Notes under the pieces: generated by a model
Databases searched by the model: none
The model's input: only the letters and a program-made list of their open reading frames with translations
What the model was told of the DNA's origin: nothing
Translations under genes and position numbers: made by a program
DNA from: Vibrio xiamenensis
Lineage (GTDB): Bacteria > Pseudomonadota > Gammaproteobacteria > Enterobacterales > Vibrionaceae
Assembly (NCBI RefSeq): GCF_900100015.1
Contig: NZ_FNDD01000013.1
Location: 62,001 to 126,000, forward strand
DNA: 64,000 nt
Direction: 5' to 3'
Part shown: positions 17,567 through 27,387 of the stretch, in pieces
Layout: the number at the start of each line of letters is the position of its first letter
Numbering within the stretch: the stretch's first letter is position 1

Positions 17567-18760
17567 TTAATTCTGTGCTTCAACCTCAGGTTTGGCGATC
17601 ACATCTCTGAGCGTTGAACTATTTTTTGCGGGAGTGACCTTAATAAATAGCGCCAGTACGCCCATACCAGCCATCACCCAAAATACCTGAGCACCCCAAT
17701 GCTCATAAGCCCAACCACTAAAGGTGGTCATCAGTGCAGTAAAGGCACCTAGAGGAATCGCGTTATATAGCGACTGCAGCGCCACCATTTTATTCTGCTC
17801 AGATTGCTGAATGTATTGAATCGCCGCGACGTGGGCTAACGCAAAAGTCACGCCGTGCAAAAGTTGAATCAGAACCAGCGCCGCCAATAAGGTGGTTGAA
17901 GCGGTCAGGCCCCAACGCACGATCACACCAATTGCCGCGACGAAGAACAATGCGCGTAGTGATAAACCAGAGAATAGGCGCTTGCTCATAGCGAAAATAA
18001 ACACTTCTGATGCAACACCTAAACTCCATAAGTAGCCGATAATGTCTTCCGAGTAACCCGCCTGTTTCCAGTAAATTGAGCTGAAACTGTAGTAAGCCGC
18101 GTGGCTACCTTGAATCAAAGACATCAAAATCAAGAACTTCAATACTGGCCATTCACGCAGCAAGTGGCTCAGTTTGGGACGCGCCATATGAGCATCTTGT
18201 TGAGTGACAGGCATCGGATTGGTGCTGCGCAGCGACAGCAAAATCGCGATACTAAAACCGGCCAACGCGGTGTACAAAATCATATCTGAACCGTAAAGAT
18301 GGATCAGATAACCCACCACGGTTGAACCTGCGATAAAAGCGACGGACCCCCACAAACGCGCACGGCCATAATCGAGTAATTTCAATCGGTTGTAGTAGTT
18401 TGCAACTGAGTCTGAAAGTGGAATGATCGGCCCGCAGCACAAGTTAAACAGCACGGTCGCTAGCGCCATCAACCAAAAACTGCCGCCGGTAAAAAAGTGC
18501 AGACCAACAAAAAGTAAACCGGCGAAAGTAATCGCGCGCAGCGCAGGCATTAAGTGTTCAGCGCGATGAATTCGAGGCGTTAATACAATGTTTGCGACAC
18601 AGCGAGTTGCAAGACCAATCCCGACCAACAAGCCAATATCCGTAGCCGATACACCTTGGCCTTTAAACCACAGAGCCCAGAACGGCAAATAAACACCATA
18701 GGCAAAGAAAAAGCCCAAGAAATATTGCGATATCCATCCATATGGAGTCGGCTTAAACAT
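17567..18760 (-). CDS. MFS transporter, HcaT-like (phenylpropionate permease family)
   Basis: A 397-residue major-facilitator protein with about 12 helices and the MFS_1-like fold of HcaT. The N-terminus GWISQYFLGFFFAYGVYLPFWALW and the segment DYGRARLWGSVAFI are characteristic of that group. E. coli HcaT is thought to import 3-phenylpropionate, but family members differ and no aromatic-degradation genes are nearby, so the substrate is unknown. The SD AGGA is 7 bases before the ATG. It lies upstream of crbS on the same strand and is divergent from the DUF294 gene. Confidence 0.85.
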   Translation of the reverse strand: MFKPTPYGWISQYFLGFFFAYGVYLPFWALWFKGQGVSATDIGLLVGIGLATRCVANIVLTPRIHRAEHLMPALRAITFAGLLFVGLHFFTGGSFWLMALATVLFNLCCGPIIPLSDSVANYYNRLKLLDYGRARLWGSVAFIAGSTVVGYLIHLYGSDMILYTALAGFSIAILLSLRSTNPMPVTQQDAHMARPKLSHLLREWPVLKFLILMSLIQGSHAAYYSFSSIYWKQAGYSEDIIGYLWSLGVASEVFIFAMSKRLFSGLSLRALFFVAAIGVIVRWGLTASTTLLAALVLIQLLHGVTFALAHVAAIQYIQQSEQNKMVALQSLYNAIPLGAFTALMTTFSGWAYEHWGAQVFWVMAGMGVLALFIKVTPAKNSSTLRDVIAKPEVEAQN

Positions 18761-18939
18761 GTATCAATCCTAATCATTTTTGAAAAACGCGCACATTATC
18801 TACTGAGATGAGTTCTTGAAAAAGGGAATTGTTAGACAAACAGCGTTTCCCGTTTCTCTACTAATACGACCAAAGTCGTCTGGAGGTTGGGCGTAAATTT
18901 GCCACACTAAAATGCATTATGGATGAGTGAGCACCTCGA

Positions 18940-20766
18940 ATGCCGGACAAATTCAATACCCAATCGCCCCCGTTTGACCGTTTAACCGAATCGCAGCAAA
19001 GCCGTTTGCGAACCGCGCTTGATGTCGCCTATTTTCGACAAAGTGAACGAATACTGCAGGCTGGGTCTGAAAGCCGTCATTTGCATGTGGTCATCAAAGG
19101 CGCAGTCGAGGAGCGCTCCAGCGATAACCAAGAAGTGTATGCTCACTACGCTAACGACGATCTGTTTGACGTCCGCTCACTGTTTGAGGGCACCACCAAG
19201 CATCACTATGTTGCTCTTGAGGATACGCTGACGTACTTGTTGCCCAAACAGGTATTTCTCGAACTTTATCAACAAAATGGTGAATTTGCGGCGTACTTCG
19301 ATAATAACCTTGCCAAACGCCAAGCCCTGCTCGATGCCGCGCATCAGCAGCAAAATCTGGCCGAATTTATTCTCACTGAAGTGACCGAAGAGATTTACCA
19401 TCCGCCGTTGATTCTGAGCCCAGATGAAGCGCTGCATAGCGTCACCGAAATTCTCAAAGACAATGGCCGCGACTCGGCGCTGATCGCACTTGCCGCGGAT
19501 GATCCGAGGCTAACAAACGCTAGTCATGCTCTTCCTTACGCAATCGTCACGCGGACCAATTTATTGCACGCTGTGATGCTAGAAAACGTCAGTCGCGATG
19601 CACCCGTCGCTCAGATTGCCTCGTTTCCGGTGTTTCATGTTGAACGCGGCGAGTTTTTGTTTAACGCCATGATCACTATGACGCGCAATAAAATGAAACG
19701 TTTGATGGTCTGCGACGGCAAACAAGCGATTGGCATGCTCGACATGACTCAAATTCTGAGTGCCTTCTCCACCCACTCCCATGTGCTAACTCTGAGTATT
19801 GCTCGCGCCACGAGTATCGAAGAGCTCGCTATCGCCTCAAATCGCCAACGTCAATTGGTCGAAGTACTGCTGCGCAATGGCATTCGCACTCGCTTTATCA
19901 TGCAGCTAATTTCGGCCGTCAATGAACAAATTATCGAAAAAGCCTTTGAACTGGTGGTGCCCCCGGCGCTGCACGATCACTGCTGCTTGTTAGTGCTAGG
20001 TTCCGAAGGGCGCGGCGAACAAATTTTAAAAACCGATCAAGACAACGCTTTGATCATTAAAGACGGGCTTGAGTGGCATCACTGTGACTCAATAATGCAA
20101 AACCTCACCCATACCCTGCAGCAACTTGGCTATCCGCTGTGCCCGGGTAAAGTGATGGTCAACAACGCCAAATGGGTGAAAAATCAGAGCGATTGGAAGG
20201 CCACCATTTCCAAATGGGTTCAAGACATGCGCCCGGAAGAGATGTTAGACCTTGCGATTATGGCCGATGCCACCGCTGTCGCCGGTAATCGCGACTTACT
20301 CACGCCGGTTAGCGATCACCTCACCAAATTGATGGCCAATCGCATGTTGATACTGCAAACCTTTACTCAACCAGCGCTGCAGTTTTCTACGCCGCTAACC
20401 TTATTTGGCAACGTCAAAGATGACAAGCAGGGTTTGGATGTCAAAAGCGGCGGCATTTTCCCGATTGTTCACGGCGTTCGCGCCTTAGCACTCGAATATG
20501 CGATAGCCAACAAAAACACCTTTGAGCGCATCGAGGCGCTGCGCGATAAAAAAGTGCTTGAGCCAGAGACTGCCGATAACCTTAGTGAAGCCCTTAAACT
20601 GCTGTTTAAGCTGCGTCTAAATCAGCAACTGAACCAGCAGCATGCCCACAGCCGTATCGACCTGAAACAGCTAGAACGCTCGGAGCGCGATTTGCTGCGT
20701 CATGCTTTCCACGTAGTGAAGAAATTCAAGCAACTGCTGGCTTACCATTATCAAATTCGCGATTAA
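18940..20766 (+). CDS. cNMP-binding / CBS / DUF294 nucleotidyltransferase-like signalling protein
   Basis: A 608-residue soluble protein with four parts. Residues ~15-130 are a cyclic-nucleotide-binding-like beta roll (ILQAGSESRHLHVVIKGAVE). Residues ~155-275 hold a CBS pair. Residues ~300-440 are a DUF294 nucleotidyltransferase-like domain with the GS-motif GSEGRGEQILKTDQDNALI, in which the two Asp of the DxD are intact. Residues ~460-605 are the helical DUF294 C-terminal domain. Proteins of this type are putative nucleotide-sensing nucleotidyltransferases related to GlnD; their targets are unknown. The exonuclease gene starts 11 bases after its stop, so they form an operon that precedes acs on the same strand. 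Confidence 0.88.
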   Translation: MPDKFNTQSPPFDRLTESQQSRLRTALDVAYFRQSERILQAGSESRHLHVVIKGAVEERSSDNQEVYAHYANDDLFDVRSLFEGTTKHHYVALEDTLTYLLPKQVFLELYQQNGEFAAYFDNNLAKRQALLDAAHQQQNLAEFILTEVTEEIYHPPLILSPDEALHSVTEILKDNGRDSALIALAADDPRLTNASHALPYAIVTRTNLLHAVMLENVSRDAPVAQIASFPVFHVERGEFLFNAMITMTRNKMKRLMVCDGKQAIGMLDMTQILSAFSTHSHVLTLSIARATSIEELAIASNRQRQLVEVLLRNGIRTRFIMQLISAVNEQIIEKAFELVVPPALHDHCCLLVLGSEGRGEQILKTDQDNALIIKDGLEWHHCDSIMQNLTHTLQQLGYPLCPGKVMVNNAKWVKNQSDWKATISKWVQDMRPEEMLDLAIMADATAVAGNRDLLTPVSDHLTKLMANRMLILQTFTQPALQFSTPLTLFGNVKDDKQGLDVKSGGIFPIVHGVRALALEYAIANKNTFERIEALRDKKVLEPETADNLSEALKLLFKLRLNQQLNQQHAHSRIDLKQLERSERDLLRHAFHVVKKFKQLLAYHYQIRD

Positions 20767-20777
20767 GGTAGGCATTG

Positions 20778-21413
20778 ATGAACTGGCTGTGGCGTAAATA
20801 CTGGCACTACAAACTGCGAGGCTCGCCTTATCAAACTCTGTTTGATGGCGTAACCAGCGGCGAGTTCGTGTCGGTGGATTGCGAAACCACCAGCCTTGAC
20901 CCTAAACGTGCAGAACTGGTGACGATTGCTGCGACCAAAATCATCGGCAATCGCATCATTACCAGCGCACCGTTTGAAGTACATCTGCGTGCGCCACAAT
21001 CACTCGATAGCGGCTCGATCAAGATTCATCGCATTCGTCATCAAGACTTGATTGATGGGTTAGATGAGCGCAGCGCCCTGCTTCAATTGATCGATTTTAT
21101 CGGCAAGCGTCCGTTGGTCGGCTATCACATTCGCTACGACAAAAAGATTCTCGACCTCGCCTGCTTAAAGCACTTTGGCTTTCCACTGCCCAATCCGATC
21201 ATTGAAGTCAGCCAGATCTATCACGATAAACTCGAGCAGCATCTGCCTAATGCCTATTTCGACCTTAGCCTTGAAGCCATTTGTCGCCATCTCGATTTAC
21301 CAATGCAAGAAGACAAGCACAACGCACTCGAAGATGCGATTGCCGCCGCGATGGTTTATGTGCGCTTAACCAAGGGTGATCTGCCCAGTTTCAATGTCCC
21401 AAACTCGCAGTAA
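20778..21413 (+). CDS. DnaQ-like 3'-5' exonuclease (DEDDh family)
   Basis: A 211-residue protein with the exonuclease fold of the DNA polymerase III epsilon subunit. ExoI motif: FVSVDCETTSLDP (Asp and Glu). ExoII: VGYHIRYDKKILD (Asp). ExoIII: DKHNALEDAIAAA (His and Asp). All metal-binding residues are present, so it should be active on DNA, RNA or a nucleotide. The N-terminal MNWLWRKYWHYKLRGSPYQ is an extension not found in DnaQ proper. The ATG at 20778 follows AAGGTAGG; a TTG one codon earlier is less likely. It is coupled to the DUF294 protein, a pairing that recurs in several proteobacteria by my recollection. It is not the replicative proofreading subunit. Confidence 0.87.
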   Translation: MNWLWRKYWHYKLRGSPYQTLFDGVTSGEFVSVDCETTSLDPKRAELVTIAATKIIGNRIITSAPFEVHLRAPQSLDSGSIKIHRIRHQDLIDGLDERSALLQLIDFIGKRPLVGYHIRYDKKILDLACLKHFGFPLPNPIIEVSQIYHDKLEQHLPNAYFDLSLEAICRHLDLPMQEDKHNALEDAIAAAMVYVRLTKGDLPSFNVPNSQ

Positions 21414-21604
21414 ACACGGGCTTGTCTCGCATAAAATTGGGAGCGAATTCACTCATTTATCCTTTTACGCCAAAGCGTAATCCTAAAGTCTAATTGTCGA
21501 ATCGAGGCCATTGGCTGACAGTTATAGGCACACCTTCGCATGCAAGTAATACCAAAATTTTGCCCAACGAAAAGACACTTGCTGAATTCACAAGGAGAGA
21601 AGCC

Positions 21605-23554
21605 ATGAGTGAAGCTCATATTTATCCGGTTCAAGACAATATTAAAGCCCATACACACGCGGATAATGATACCTACCAAACGATGTATCAGCAGTCGGTA
21701 CAAGACCCAGAAGGATTTTGGAGCGAACACGGCAAGATTGTTGATTGGATCAAACCTTTTAGCAAAGTAAAACACACCTCATTTGATACTGGCCACGTCG
21801 ACATCCGTTGGTTTGAAGACGGGACCTTGAATGTCTCGGCCAACTGTATCGACCGCCACCTTGCCACGCGTGGCGATGACGTGGCGATCATCTGGGAAGG
21901 CGATAACCCCGCAGAAGATACCACCCTAACCTTTAACCAATTGCACCAACAAGTCTGCCGTTTTGCCAACGTGCTTAAAGCTCAAGGGGTGAAAAAAGGT
22001 GATGTGGTGTGTCTGTACATGCCAATGGTCCCTGAAGCGGCGGTTGCGATGCTGGCCTGTACTCGCATCGGTGCAGTTCATACTGTGGTGTTTGGTGGCT
22101 TTTCACCGGATGCACTCGCTGGCCGGATTGTCGATTCCAACGCTAAACTGGTTATTACCGCCGACGAAGGCGTGCGCGGCGGTCGCGCAGTACCGCTGAA
22201 GAAAAACGTCGACCAAGCTCTGACCAATCCGGAAATCAGTGCCGATACCAAAGTCGTGGTGTTAAAACGTACTGGCGGCGAAGTAGCGTGGAATGAGGCT
22301 CGCGACGTTTGGTGGCATGAAGCGACTGAAAAGGTTTCAAGTGACTGTCCACCAGAAGAGATGAAAGCTGAAGACCCACTTTTCATTCTTTATACCTCGG
22401 GTTCGACTGGTAAGCCTAAAGGGGTGCTGCACACCACTGGCGGTTATCTGGTGTACGCCACCATGACGTTTAAATACGTGTTCGACTACCAACCTGGCGA
22501 AACATTCTGGTGTACCGCCGATGTGGGCTGGATTACGGGCCACACCTACTTGGTTTATGGGCCTCTGTCTAACGGCGCGAAAACCATTTTATTTGAAGGG
22601 GTACCAAACTACCCAAATACCAGCCGTATGAGTGAAGTGGTCGATAAGCACCAAGTCAATATTCTCTATACTGCGCCAACCGCGATTCGCGCCCTAATGG
22701 CCAAAGGCGATGAAGCAATCAAAGGCACATCTCGTAGCAGCTTGCGCATCATGGGTTCAGTCGGTGAGCCGATTAACCCTGAAGCGTGGGAGTGGTATTA
22801 CAAGACCATTGGTAACAGCCAATCGCCGATCGTCGATACGTGGTGGCAAACTGAAACCGGCGGCATTTTGATTACTCCGCTTCCTGGTGCCACTGACCTT
22901 AAACCGGGCTCAGCAACACGACCATTCTTTGGTGTTCAACCTGCGCTGGTTGATAACGTTGGCAACATTGTCGAAGGTGCAACCGAAGGTAACTTAGTGA
23001 TTCTTGACTCTTGGCCAGGCCAAATGCGCACTGTATATGGCGATCATGACCGCTTTGAGCAGACCTACTTCTCGACCTTCAAAGGCATGTACTTTACTGG
23101 CGACGGCGCGCGCCGCGATGAAGATGGCTACTACTGGATCACAGGTCGTGTCGATGACGTCCTCAATGTCTCCGGCCACCGCATGGGCACCGCTGAGATT
23201 GAGTCGGCTTTGGTCGCCCATGAGAAAATTGCCGAAGCGGCAATCGTCGGGATTCCGCACGATATTAAAGGCCAAGCGATTTACGCCTACATCACCTTAA
23301 TTGATGGTGAAGTGCCAAGCGCCGAGCTGCATAAAGAAGTCAAAGACTGGGTGCGTAAAGAGATAGGCCCAATTGCAACGCCCGATGTGCTGCACTGGAC
23401 AGACTCGCTACCGAAAACACGCTCTGGCAAAATCATGCGTCGTATATTGCGCAAAATTGCCACTGGCGACACCAGTAATTTAGGCGACACTTCAACCTTG
23501 GCAGACCCAAGTGTGGTCGACAAGTTGATTGCCGAGCAAGCAGAGCTTTGTTAA
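21605..23554 (+). CDS. acs: Acetyl-CoA synthetase
   Basis: A 649-residue cytoplasmic enzyme that activates acetate with ATP and CoA to acetyl-CoA, the high-affinity acetate-scavenging route. The ATP-binding loop [12 protein letters not shown] and the C-terminal lid [11 protein letters not shown] are present. K609 in that lid is at the same number as the E. coli lysine whose acetylation by Pat/YfiQ-type enzymes inactivates Acs. The ATG at 21605 follows CAAGGAGAG and gives the expected N-terminus (MSEAHIYPV); the longer open frame from 21494 is leader. Expression is expected to depend on CrbS/CrbR by analogy with V. cholerae. The leader of about 190 bases (21414-21604) contains a TTACGC-CAAA-GCGTAA inverted repeat at 21465-21480. 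Confidence 0.97.
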   Translation: MSEAHIYPVQDNIKAHTHADNDTYQTMYQQSVQDPEGFWSEHGKIVDWIKPFSKVKHTSFDTGHVDIRWFEDGTLNVSANCIDRHLATRGDDVAIIWEGDNPAEDTTLTFNQLHQQVCRFANVLKAQGVKKGDVVCLYMPMVPEAAVAMLACTRIGAVHTVVFGGFSPDALAGRIVDSNAKLVITADEGVRGGRAVPLKKNVDQALTNPEISADTKVVVLKRTGGEVAWNEARDVWWHEATEKVSSDCPPEEMKAEDPLFILYTSGSTGKPKGVLHTTGGYLVYATMTFKYVFDYQPGETFWCTADVGWITGHTYLVYGPLSNGAKTILFEGVPNYPNTSRMSEVVDKHQVNILYTAPTAIRALMAKGDEAIKGTSRSSLRIMGSVGEPINPEAWEWYYKTIGNSQSPIVDTWWQTETGGILITPLPGATDLKPGSATRPFFGVQPALVDNVGNIVEGATEGNLVILDSWPGQMRTVYGDHDRFEQTYFSTFKGMYFTGDGARRDEDGYYWITGRVDDVLNVSGHRMGTAEIESALVAHEKIAEAAIVGIPHDIKGQAIYAYITLIDGEVPSAELHKEVKDWVRKEIGPIATPDVLHWTDSLPKTRSGKIMRRILRKIATGDTSNLGDTSTLADPSVVDKLIAEQAELC

Positions 23555-23614
23555 ACCATTCGAACTCACCAACTTTGAGCGCGCAAGTGTCGAGCTAGCT
23601 TGCGCCATCACAGA

Positions 23615-23644
23615 TAGAAAAGGCACCCTGAGGTGCCTTTTCTA
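23615..23644. terminator. Bidirectional terminator between acs and the outer-membrane protein gene
   Basis: TAGAAAAGGCACC (23615-23627) pairs with GGTGCCTTTTCTA (23632-23644), a perfect 13-bp stem with a CTGA loop and T-tracts on both strands. Confidence 0.9.
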
Positions 23645-23676
23645 TTCTTTACCGACTTGCTGCTCAAGGGGCAAAC

Positions 23677-24465
23677 TTAATCAAACTGGTAAGTGTAAGA
23701 GGCGACAATACGCTTGTCGGCTTCATCGAGATAGGTGTTGTTATCTTGCATAAATACAAACGCGTTCATCGAGTTATTTTTGTCAATTCGGTAACCACCA
23801 CCAAGGCCGCCAAACGCGCCTTTGTAGTTCTCGCCTTCATCGTTTTTCGAGCCATAAGAACCGGCGACAAAGCCAAGTAAAGTGAATTTCGGCGTTAATG
23901 CTTTCAAGCCAAACGCGCCAAGATAACCGCTGTGACTGCTTGACGTCACCATATTGAAGCCATTTTCTGGCGACGGCGTACCATTGAAGTTTTCTGATGC
24001 GCACTTGTCGCCGGTATTGCCACCACACTTTGGTGACTCTCCGTCGTTATAGGTATAGCCCGCCATTGGGAACAACTGAATGCCGGCAGGTTCAATGCCG
24101 AAATAACTCAGCGGCATGAAGCTCCCCACACTGTAGTTAGTCTGAGTTGCGCCGTTGGTGTACTCATTCTTACCAAAGTTAAAATTCACAATACCGACCG
24201 GAAATAGCCATGAACCACCAATACGCCACTCGCTCGCATCATGGTTTACACGAGCGTTAAGTTTGCGTGCGTCATCGAGAGCAAGCGATCCAGAGAACGC
24301 CACATTGCTGTCGTCAAAATCAAAGTTGTTGGCGTAAGACACACCCACTTTGGTGATCACTTTGGTTGGATCATCGTCGAGCTTGTCTTTGTTCTGTATC
24401 ACTTGGCCTTGAGCACAAGCGATCCCCGGTACTAACAACGCGGCTAATAAAATCTTTTTCATCAT
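23677..24465 (-). CDS. Predicted outer-membrane beta-barrel protein of unknown function
   Basis: A 262-residue protein with a clear signal peptide (MKKILLAALLVPGIACA, cleaved before QG). The mature part has alternating hydrophobic and polar residues, many Gly/Tyr/Phe and a terminal strand ending in aromatic phenylalanine (IVASYTYQFD, F second to last), all typical of a small outer-membrane barrel. Two cysteines in CGGNTGDKCASE would sit in one extracellular or periplasmic loop and may form a disulfide. ATG codons at 24465 and 24462 are both possible; the frame extends to 24513 without support. I do not recognise the family. It is convergent with acs and has a long upstream region of 459 bases to aroQ. 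Confidence 0.75.
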   Translation of the reverse strand: MMKKILLAALLVPGIACAQGQVIQNKDKLDDDPTKVITKVGVSYANNFDFDDSNVAFSGSLALDDARKLNARVNHDASEWRIGGSWLFPVGIVNFNFGKNEYTNGATQTNYSVGSFMPLSYFGIEPAGIQLFPMAGYTYNDGESPKCGGNTGDKCASENFNGTPSPENGFNMVTSSSHSGYLGAFGLKALTPKFTLLGFVAGSYGSKNDEGENYKGAFGGLGGGYRIDKNNSMNAFVFMQDNNTYLDEADKRIVASYTYQFD

Positions 24466-24924
24466 GTGGACCCTTATGTTTCCAGCCAGTTGCAACATAC
24501 AACAGCACCTCAAACATTGAGAGCATGGCTAATGGATAAAAAATGGTCGCACAATATATAGGGCTTTATTCGGCAAATAAAGACCAATAAATTGCGCCAG
24601 AGTACTTGAATTAAGAACGCCAATTTGCCGTCATTCAAGACTCAAATAAAAGAATGAGAAAGCATTGAGGAATTGAAACATTTTTCCCTCTGTACAAATT
24701 CCGAACGCAGTTCAAAGTTCAGAAAATTGATTTACCAAAAATAGGGAACAAATGGGAGAAAAGCAGGTCATTAGACCAGTAAATTGCTGCGATTTGTTGT
24801 GAATTGGCTATAATCTTAGTCAATTTCTAAAAATCGACACGTTTTTCATTTAAAACAGATGCCGATTTGAACAAAATGTGGGAGTATCCGGTTTTAACTC
24901 ACGATAAAGGAAGATAGCTGCAAA
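24466..24924. other. Intergenic region between the barrel-protein gene and aroQ
   Basis: 459 bases without a credible gene. It is A/T-rich and must hold the divergent promoters of the barrel protein and of aroQ-accBC. Apart from the candidate aroQ promoter I see no clear operator or hairpin. Confidence 0.6.
24784..24814 (+). promoter_or_regulatory. Candidate promoter of aroQ-accB-accC
   Basis: A perfect -10 hexamer TATAAT at 24809-24814 is preceded by TGGC. TTGCTG at 24784-24789 is a possible -35 with a 19-base spacer. It would give a leader of about 105 bases before aroQ. Confidence 0.4.
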
Positions 24925-25377
24925 ATGTCAACAAAGTTACGCATTCTAGTCCTAAACGGTCCGAACCTTAATCTTTTAGGATTACGCGAGCCAACTCATT
25001 ACGGTTCACAAACCTTGACTGATATTGTAGAGAATTTATCGGCTCAAGCCCAGCAAGCTGGCGTGGAATTAGAGCACCTTCAATCCAATCGTGAGTATGA
25101 ACTTATCGAAGCGGTACATACCGCTCACGGTAAAGTGGATTTTATTATTATCAATCCCGCTGCATTTACTCATACCAGCGTGGCACTACGCGACGCGTTG
25201 CTTGGCGTTTCGATCCCTTTTATTGAGGTGCATTTATCAAACGTCCACGCAAGAGAGCCATTCCGTCATCACTCTTACCTCTCGGATAAAGCCGTTGGGG
25301 TAATTTGCGGTCTTGGTGCTAAAGGTTACGAATTCGCTTTAACTGCCGCCATACATAAATTGACGCAGTCAAAGTAA
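24925..25377 (+). CDS. aroQ: 3-dehydroquinate dehydratase, type II
   Basis: A 150-residue cytoplasmic enzyme that forms 3-dehydroshikimate from 3-dehydroquinate, step three of the shikimate pathway. Type II features are [17 protein letters not shown] with the catalytic Tyr, [17 protein letters not shown] and the His/Arg region [16 protein letters not shown]. It is followed by accB after 62 bases with a small CAGCCC/GGGCTG hairpin between them, the same aroQ-accB-accC order found in many gammaproteobacteria. The hairpin may attenuate but lacks a T-run, so cotranscription is likely. Confidence 0.96.
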   Translation: MSTKLRILVLNGPNLNLLGLREPTHYGSQTLTDIVENLSAQAQQAGVELEHLQSNREYELIEAVHTAHGKVDFIIINPAAFTHTSVALRDALLGVSIPFIEVHLSNVHAREPFRHHSYLSDKAVGVICGLGAKGYEFALTAAIHKLTQSK

Positions 25378-25439
25378 ACACAGACACTCCCAGCCCTCAT
25401 TGGGGCTGTCTTACTCACAAGATAAAAGAGAAAGAAAAA

Positions 25440-25898
25440 ATGGATATCCGTAAAATTAAAAAGCTTATCGAATTAGTTGAAGAGTCGGGCATTGCCGAGC
25501 TAGAGATCTCTGAAGGTGAAGAATCGGTACGCATCAGCCGTAACGGCGTTCCTGCTCCAATGGCTCCTATGCAATACGCAGCGGCGCCAGCACCAGTGGC
25601 TGCTGCACCTGCTCCAGTAGCAGAAGCAGCACCTGCGGCGGCACCTGCTCCAGCAGCACCTGCGGGTCACCAAGTTCTTTCTCCAATGGTTGGTACTTTC
25701 TACCGCTCTCCAAGCCCAGAGTCGAAATCATTTATAGAAGTGGGCCAATCAGTTTCTGCTGGCGATACTCTATGTATCGTTGAAGCAATGAAAATGATGA
25801 ACCAAATTGAAGCGGACAAATCAGGCGTTGTGACCGCAATCCTAGTTGAAGACGGCCAACCAGTTGAATTCGACCAACCTCTCGTTGTCATCGAATAA
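25440..25898 (+). CDS. accB: Acetyl-CoA carboxylase biotin carboxyl carrier protein
   Basis: A 152-residue carrier whose biotin shuttles CO2 from AccC to AccA/AccD to make malonyl-CoA for fatty-acid synthesis. N-terminal residues 1-35 are [18 protein letters not shown] flexible Ala/Pro-rich linker spans about 40-75. The C-terminal biotinyl domain has VEAMKMMNQ with the biotinylated K118. The linker codons are repetitive but in frame. accC follows 14 bases later, so the two subunits are made together as usual. Confidence 0.97.
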   Translation: MDIRKIKKLIELVEESGIAELEISEGEESVRISRNGVPAPMAPMQYAAAPAPVAAAPAPVAEAAPAAAPAPAAPAGHQVLSPMVGTFYRSPSPESKSFIEVGQSVSAGDTLCIVEAMKMMNQIEADKSGVVTAILVEDGQPVEFDQPLVVIE

Positions 25899-25912
25899 GC
25901 GGGGCTTGCCTT

Positions 25913-27256
25913 ATGCTAGACAAAGTAGTCATCGCGAACCGAGGTGAAATTGCACTTCGTATTCTTCGCGCTTGTAAAGAACTTGGCATCAAAACCGTTG
26001 CTGTCCACTCAACCGCTGACCGCGATTTAAAACACGTTCTGCTTGCAGACGAGTCTATTTGTATCGGTCCAGCTCGTGGTATCGACAGCTACCTAAACAT
26101 TCCGCGCATCATTTCAGCGGCGGAAGTGACAGGTGCGGTTGCGATTCACCCAGGTTACGGTTTCCTATCAGAAAACGCAGACTTCGCTGAGCAAGTTGAG
26201 CGCAGCGGCTTTATCTTCGTTGGTCCAAAAGCAGAAACCATTCGCATGATGGGCGACAAAGTGTCAGCTATCAACGCAATGAAAAAAGCGGGCGTTCCAT
26301 GTGTACCTGGCTCTGATGGTCCTCTCGACGACGATGAAGTAAAAAACAAAGCCCACGCTAAGCGTATCGGCTACCCAGTGATCATCAAAGCCTCTGGCGG
26401 CGGCGGCGGTCGTGGTATGCGTGTGGTTCGCGGCGAGAAAGACTTGGTTCAAGCGATCGCTATGACCCGTGCAGAAGCAAAAGCAGCATTCAACAACGAC
26501 ATGGTTTACATGGAAAAATTCCTAGAAAACCCTCGTCACGTGGAAGTGCAAGTGATTGCCGACGGTCAAGGCGGCGCTATCCACCTAGGTGAACGTGACT
26601 GCTCAATGCAGCGTCGTCACCAGAAAGTGGTTGAAGAAGCACCAGCACCAGGCATCACTGAAGAGATGCGTAAATACATCGGTGAACGTTGTACTCGAGC
26701 ATGTGTGGAAATCGGCTACCGCGGTGCGGGTACGTTTGAATTCTTGTACGAAAACGGCGAGTTCTACTTCATTGAGATGAACACCCGTATCCAGGTAGAA
26801 CACCCAGTTACTGAAATGGTCACTGGCGTTGACCTTATCAAAGAGCAACTTCGTGTTGCCGCAGGTCAACCACTATCGTTCACTCAAGACGACATCAAGA
26901 TTCGCGGCCATGCTGTGGAATGTCGTATCAACGCCGAAGACCCAGAGCGCTTCCTTCCTTGCCCAGGCAAGATCGAGCGTTTCCACTCTCCAGGCGGTAT
27001 GGGCGTACGTTGGGAATCGCACATCTACTCTGGCTACACTGTGCCTCCTCACTACGACTCAATGATCGGTAAGCTGATCACCTTTGGTGAAAACCGCGAC
27101 GTTGCCATTGCTCGTATGCGTAATGCACTGGGTGAGATGATCATCGAAGGCATCAAAACCAACATTCCTCTTCAGGAAGAGATCATGAAAGATGAAAACT
27201 TCCAGCACGGTGGTACTAACATCCACTACCTAGAGAAGAAGTTGGGCATGCACTAA
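25913..27256 (+). CDS. accC: Acetyl-CoA carboxylase, biotin carboxylase subunit
   Basis: A 447-residue ATP-grasp enzyme that carboxylates biotin on AccB. Typical motifs are the start [23 protein letters not shown] (first part), the ATP-binding glycine loop [12 protein letters not shown], the [17 protein letters not shown] segment and the catalytic [14 protein letters not shown]. Full length (E. coli 449). A terminator follows, closing the aroQ-accBC unit. Confidence 0.97.
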   Translation: MLDKVVIANRGEIALRILRACKELGIKTVAVHSTADRDLKHVLLADESICIGPARGIDSYLNIPRIISAAEVTGAVAIHPGYGFLSENADFAEQVERSGFIFVGPKAETIRMMGDKVSAINAMKKAGVPCVPGSDGPLDDDEVKNKAHAKRIGYPVIIKASGGGGGRGMRVVRGEKDLVQAIAMTRAEAKAAFNNDMVYMEKFLENPRHVEVQVIADGQGGAIHLGERDCSMQRRHQKVVEEAPAPGITEEMRKYIGERCTRACVEIGYRGAGTFEFLYENGEFYFIEMNTRIQVEHPVTEMVTGVDLIKEQLRVAAGQPLSFTQDDIKIRGHAVECRINAEDPERFLPCPGKIERFHSPGGMGVRWESHIYSGYTVPPHYDSMIGKLITFGENRDVAIARMRNALGEMIIEGIKTNIPLQEEIMKDENFQHGGTNIHYLEKKLGMH

Positions 27257-27277
27257 TTGCCAGCCTCGACAGTAAAC

Positions 27278-27306
27278 AAAATGCTCACTTCGGTGGGCAT
27301 TTTTTA
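27278..27306 (+). terminator. Terminator of aroQ-accBC
   Basis: AAAATGCTCAC / GTGGGCATTTT stem (one G-U pair) closed by a stable TTCG tetraloop, with a T-run. Confidence 0.92.
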
Positions 27307-27387
27307 TTTGCCCACGATATAAATTCAAACTCAGCGCACAGTTCTGCTACACTTTGCGCCAATTCAATCATTGAAAGAGCTATTGCC

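Noticed and set aside
22078..22386. Minus-strand open frames inside acs and other large genes.
   Set aside because: Antisense shadows with skewed composition and no translation signals.
25558..25670. Repetitive DNA in accB considered as a tandem repeat element.
   Set aside because: It encodes the normal Ala/Pro linker of the biotin carrier protein and stays in frame.
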